Shown here: positions 61,812 through 64,000 of the stretch, in pieces
Layout: each line of letters starts with the position of its first letter
Numbering within the stretch: the stretch's first letter is position 1
Assembly (NCBI RefSeq): GCF_021532375.1
Contig: NZ_JAKGAP010000002.1
Location: 288,801-352,800 of the forward strand
Direction: 5' to 3'
Source of the DNA: Paenibacillus alkaliterrae
GTDB lineage: Bacteria > Bacillota > Bacilli > Paenibacillales > Paenibacillaceae
DNA length: 64,000 nt
Made by a program: the position numbers and the translations under genes
The notes under the pieces: model-generated
Database searches by the model: none
Seen by the model: only the letters and a program-made list of their open reading frames with translations
What the model was told of the DNA's origin: nothing

Positions 61812-62519
61812 ATGTTTTTCTCAGGCATAGTTGCTAACCAGGGCGTAAACATTCATTATTTGGACTCCATTCATCATTCTGATCCTCAGCTTGCACCCTT
61901 AATCATTTGTCCAGGACTGTCGGAAACAGCGGAAGAATACGAGGATCTACTTCGTTACTTACTCCCTAGAAGAGCCATTGCCATATCCTTTCGCGGGCGC
62001 GGTAAAAGCGATACTCCTGTAACGAATTATAACTTAACCGACCATGTAGAAGATCTTGCAACTGTGATTCAAGAAACAGGACTTAAGAGCTTTCATTTGA
62101 TGGGTAATTCTCGCGGCGTTTCTTATGCACTAGGCTATGCACAAACAAACGAAAGTCGGCTTTTGTCACTTATCGTATTGGACTATCCCGCAGAGCATAA
62201 GCAAATGTCAGTCGAATGGGCTGAGGATTACATTAATCATTACGTAATTCCAACGGGCAGAATTAAACACATACGACAGCAGGCAGTAAAGGGCATTCAA
62301 CGCGACTCCACGACCATTCTACTAAACGCTAAGCTGGACCTGCCTGTATTGGTAATTAGAGGGTTGTTGGCTGGTTCATTGATTAGTGATGCGGAATTAA
62401 ATCATTATAAGCATATCTACAATAATTTAACGATCCGGGAGTTTGCTGAATCTGCTCATGACATCCAAGCATCGGAAAAGCAAGAACTGTATCGTGTTAT
62501 AAAAGAGTTTTTAAATTAA
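61812..62519 (+). CDS. Alpha/beta hydrolase
   Basis: 235 residues. The nucleophile is in MGNSRGVSYALGYA (Ser about 98), RGRGKSDTP marks the loop before helix A, and a catalytic His lies in ESAHDIQASE near the C-terminus. The substrate is unknown. AAAAGGAGG precedes the ATG. Confidence 0.82.
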   Translation: MFFSGIVANQGVNIHYLDSIHHSDPQLAPLIICPGLSETAEEYEDLLRYLLPRRAIAISFRGRGKSDTPVTNYNLTDHVEDLATVIQETGLKSFHLMGNSRGVSYALGYAQTNESRLLSLIVLDYPAEHKQMSVEWAEDYINHYVIPTGRIKHIRQQAVKGIQRDSTTILLNAKLDLPVLVIRGLLAGSLISDAELNHYKHIYNNLTIREFAESAHDIQASEKQELYRVIKEFLN

Positions 62520-62614
62520 GAGAGAATGGGTGCTCCAAAAAAACCAGACTTGGAAACAATCGCGGGGCACTATTCCGCCTCTTAATACATAGGATTGGTA
62601 GTCTCAAAACATAG

Positions 62615-62643
62615 TTGACAATGAAAATGATAATTGTTATCAT
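62615..62643 (+). promoter_or_regulatory. Promoter with overlapping Fur box
   Basis: TTGACA (62615-62620) and TATCAT (62638-62643) are 17 bases apart. The 15-base near-palindrome TGATAATTGTTATCA (62628-62642) matches the 7-1-7 Fur consensus at all but one position and covers the -10 box, predicting iron-dependent repression of the siderophore-binding gene. Confidence 0.9.
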
Positions 62644-62714
62644 TAGGTTACTTTTGAAGCGGAAGGCCTTTCGCTTTCAATAAAATTATACCGTCCTACA
62701 AGGGGGAACTAGCA

Positions 62715-63683
62715 GTGTCTTCACGTATCAACAGGAAATTTTTATTCGTATTAATTAGTTTGATGGTCTTGTCACTTTGGTTAGCGGCATGCGGAAGCCA
62801 TAAAACAAATGATTCAACAAATAGCGGCGCAGCAACAGAAGCTCCTGCTGAAACGAAGCTGACTGACGCACTCGGCAATGAAGTAACGGTGCCAGCAAAC
62901 CCTCAGCGCATTATCGCTTCCTATTTAGAAGATCACCTGGTAACGCTTGGAGTAAAACCAGTTGCACAATGGTCCGTTCCAAACGGAATTCAAGACTATT
63001 TGAAAGATTCCTTAGACGGTATTCCTACCATTCCCTATGATCTTCCTTTTGAAGCGGTAACAAGCTTTAATCCTGATCTTATCATCGTAGGCTCTAACAG
63101 CGCGGTCGAAGGCGACAAATATTCGCAATACGCCAAGATTGCACCTACATTCACCTTAGGTGATGAAATTAATGCAGACTGGCGTCAAGCATTGCTCAAA
63201 ATCGGCGAAGTGCTCGGAAAGAGCGACGAGGCTCAAAAAGCATTGGATGCATACGATTCGAAAGCAAAAGTAGCGAAAGAAAAACTGCAAGGAGCAGCTG
63301 CAGGAGAATCTGCGGCAGCAATCTGGCTCGTGCAAAAGAGTTTTTATATCGTAAGCGATAAATTGTCGAGCGGAGCGGTACTCTATAATGACTTAGGTCT
63401 TGCTGTACCTGATGTTGTCAAAGAAGCTTCCGCAGCAGGAACGGGTAACTGGAACGCTATTTCCCTCGAGAAATTGGCCGAGCTGGATGCCGATCATTTA
63501 TTTCTGGTGAACAGCGACAAAGACTCTGGTTCAGAATCGCTTAAGGATCCGATCTGGCAAGCGATTCCGGCCGTTAAGAAAGGTAACGTGTACGAGTACC
63601 CAAGTACGGCTAGCTGGTTGTACTCCGGTACGATCGCGAGCACACAAATCATTGAGGACGTTTTGGAGAGCATCGTGAAATAA
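62715..63683 (+). CDS. Iron-siderophore ABC transporter substrate-binding lipoprotein
   Basis: 322 residues, GTG start after AAGGGGGAA. Lipobox Cys in LWLAACGSH (about 26). FhuD/FecB-like class III binding protein with TDALGNEVTVPANPQRIIA, FNPDLIIVGSNSAVEGDKY and LAELDADHLFLVN. The Fur box just upstream confirms an iron role. No permease or ATPase gene follows before the terminator, so it must work with a FecCD-type transporter elsewhere. Confidence 0.88.
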   Translation: MSSRINRKFLFVLISLMVLSLWLAACGSHKTNDSTNSGAATEAPAETKLTDALGNEVTVPANPQRIIASYLEDHLVTLGVKPVAQWSVPNGIQDYLKDSLDGIPTIPYDLPFEAVTSFNPDLIIVGSNSAVEGDKYSQYAKIAPTFTLGDEINADWRQALLKIGEVLGKSDEAQKALDAYDSKAKVAKEKLQGAAAGESAAAIWLVQKSFYIVSDKLSSGAVLYNDLGLAVPDVVKEASAAGTGNWNAISLEKLAELDADHLFLVNSDKDSGSESLKDPIWQAIPAVKKGNVYEYPSTASWLYSGTIASTQIIEDVLESIVK

Positions 63684-63699
63684 GGAGCATAATGAAAGC

Positions 63700-63749
63700 A
63701 AGGACCGTGCAGTCTGGCGTTAATCGCCCGATCGAACGGTCCTTTTTTC
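63700..63749 (+). terminator. Terminator of the siderophore-binding gene
   Basis: Arms 63700-63708 (AAGGACCGT) and 63736-63744 (ACGGTCCTT) are followed by TTTT. Placed 16 bases after the stop. Confidence 0.85.
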
Positions 63750-63761
63750 GCATCTAAAGTC

Positions 63762-63908
63762 TTTCGCATGTTTGACGAGGTGAAGGCCAGAGAGTTTTAC
63801 TGCGAATTTTTGGGATTCACATGCGATTGGGAGCATCGATACGAACCGGGTATGCCGTTATATATGCAAATATCGAACGGTGATTGCATTCTTCATTTAT
63901 CAACACTA
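63762..63908 (+). pseudogene. Glyoxalase/VOC family gene fragment, interrupted
   Basis: From 63768 the frame reads MFDEVKAREFYCEFLGFTCD, then WEHRYEPGMPLYMQI and DCILHLS, the middle of a glyoxalase superfamily protein (bleomycin-resistance type, family size about 120). The first strand is lost upstream. At about 63907 the similarity ends at a TA dinucleotide and the IS630 end begins, so the frame stops after 56 codons. Confidence 0.75.
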
Positions 63909-64000
63909 GTACCTAATCAATCCTTAAACTGTGGGTAAAGGCGTTTTAGTTTGATTCTTGCTTCATTGGTGGTAAACTGCCAGTCAACACCTTTCTGGGA
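63909..64000 (-). mobile_element. IS630 family element, end with transposase C-terminus
   Basis: On the minus strand the frame from the window edge to the stop at 63917-63919 reads 27 codons (DWQFTTNEARIKLKRLYPQF and neighbours), a segment typical of IS630-family transposases. Coordinates are partial: the element continues past 64000. Its end lies next to TA at 63907-63908, the target used by this family. Confidence 0.75.

Noticed and set aside
1..64000. CRISPR array, tRNA, rRNA or prophage genes
   Set aside because: No regular repeat-spacer pattern, cloverleaf-like sequence or phage structural genes were noticed.

Overview
The window looks like chromosomal DNA of a Paenibacillus-type member of the Bacillales. 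The evidence is strong AGGAGG-type ribosome binding sites, frequent GTG and TTG starts, a T-box leader, sigma-A-like promoters, Bacillus-type families (UgtP-like glycosyltransferase, HelD, EcsC, Lin0512, the Puc purine system) and a sugar ABC importer without its own ATPase. This is inferred from gene content; no 16S gene or other phylogenetic marker was compared.

Layout. 1-5.5 kb: the end of a T-box leader, a long arginyl-tRNA synthetase, then copA, a TauE/SafE-like membrane protein and, convergent, a FixH/YtkA-like protein. 5.6-15.8 kb: a cobalamin riboswitch followed by one ten-gene run for corrinoid uptake and salvage (btuF, btuC, btuD, cobT, cobU, cbiB, cobS, cobD, cbiP, cbiZ), closed by a terminator. 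15.9-28.5 kb: housekeeping genes (phosphodiester glycosidase, HrpB, HelD, EcsC, Lin0512, CorC/HlyC, UppP, DUF3817) and two relics, a small lipoprotein and a SulP transporter without its N-terminal half. 28.6-31.8 kb: a visibly AT-richer stretch with DedA, a UgtP-like glycolipid glycosyltransferase and a monoacylglycerol-lipase-like hydrolase.

31.9-42.1 kb: a purine catabolic operon behind a promoter with an overlapping inverted repeat. It covers guanine or adenosine-type deamination, a three-subunit molybdenum xanthine dehydrogenase with XdhC and MocA-like maturation factors, urate oxidase, HIU hydrolase, OHCU decarboxylase and adenosine deaminase. Together these would take purines to allantoin. 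42.2-43.7 kb: an unknown gene plus two broken genes. 43.9-55.7 kb: a LacI regulator followed by nine co-directional genes: two RraA-like aldolases, a GarR-like reductase, an ABC sugar importer without ATPase, an Ldh-family dehydrogenase, an iron alcohol dehydrogenase, a semialdehyde dehydrogenase and a glycerate-type dehydrogenase. I do not recognise this combination as a described pathway; it is the best candidate here for an undescribed system.

55.7-64 kb: NagZ, then a region of small accessory genes with heavy decay: a NUDIX protein that has lost its catalytic box, a HIT-family stub, a TnpB (IS200/IS605) relic, an HAD phosphatase with an in-frame stop, and a glyoxalase-like gene cut by an IS630-family element that runs off the right edge. 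A eukaryote-type HisA and a Fur-controlled siderophore-binding lipoprotein also lie here. No tRNA, rRNA, CRISPR array or prophage was seen.
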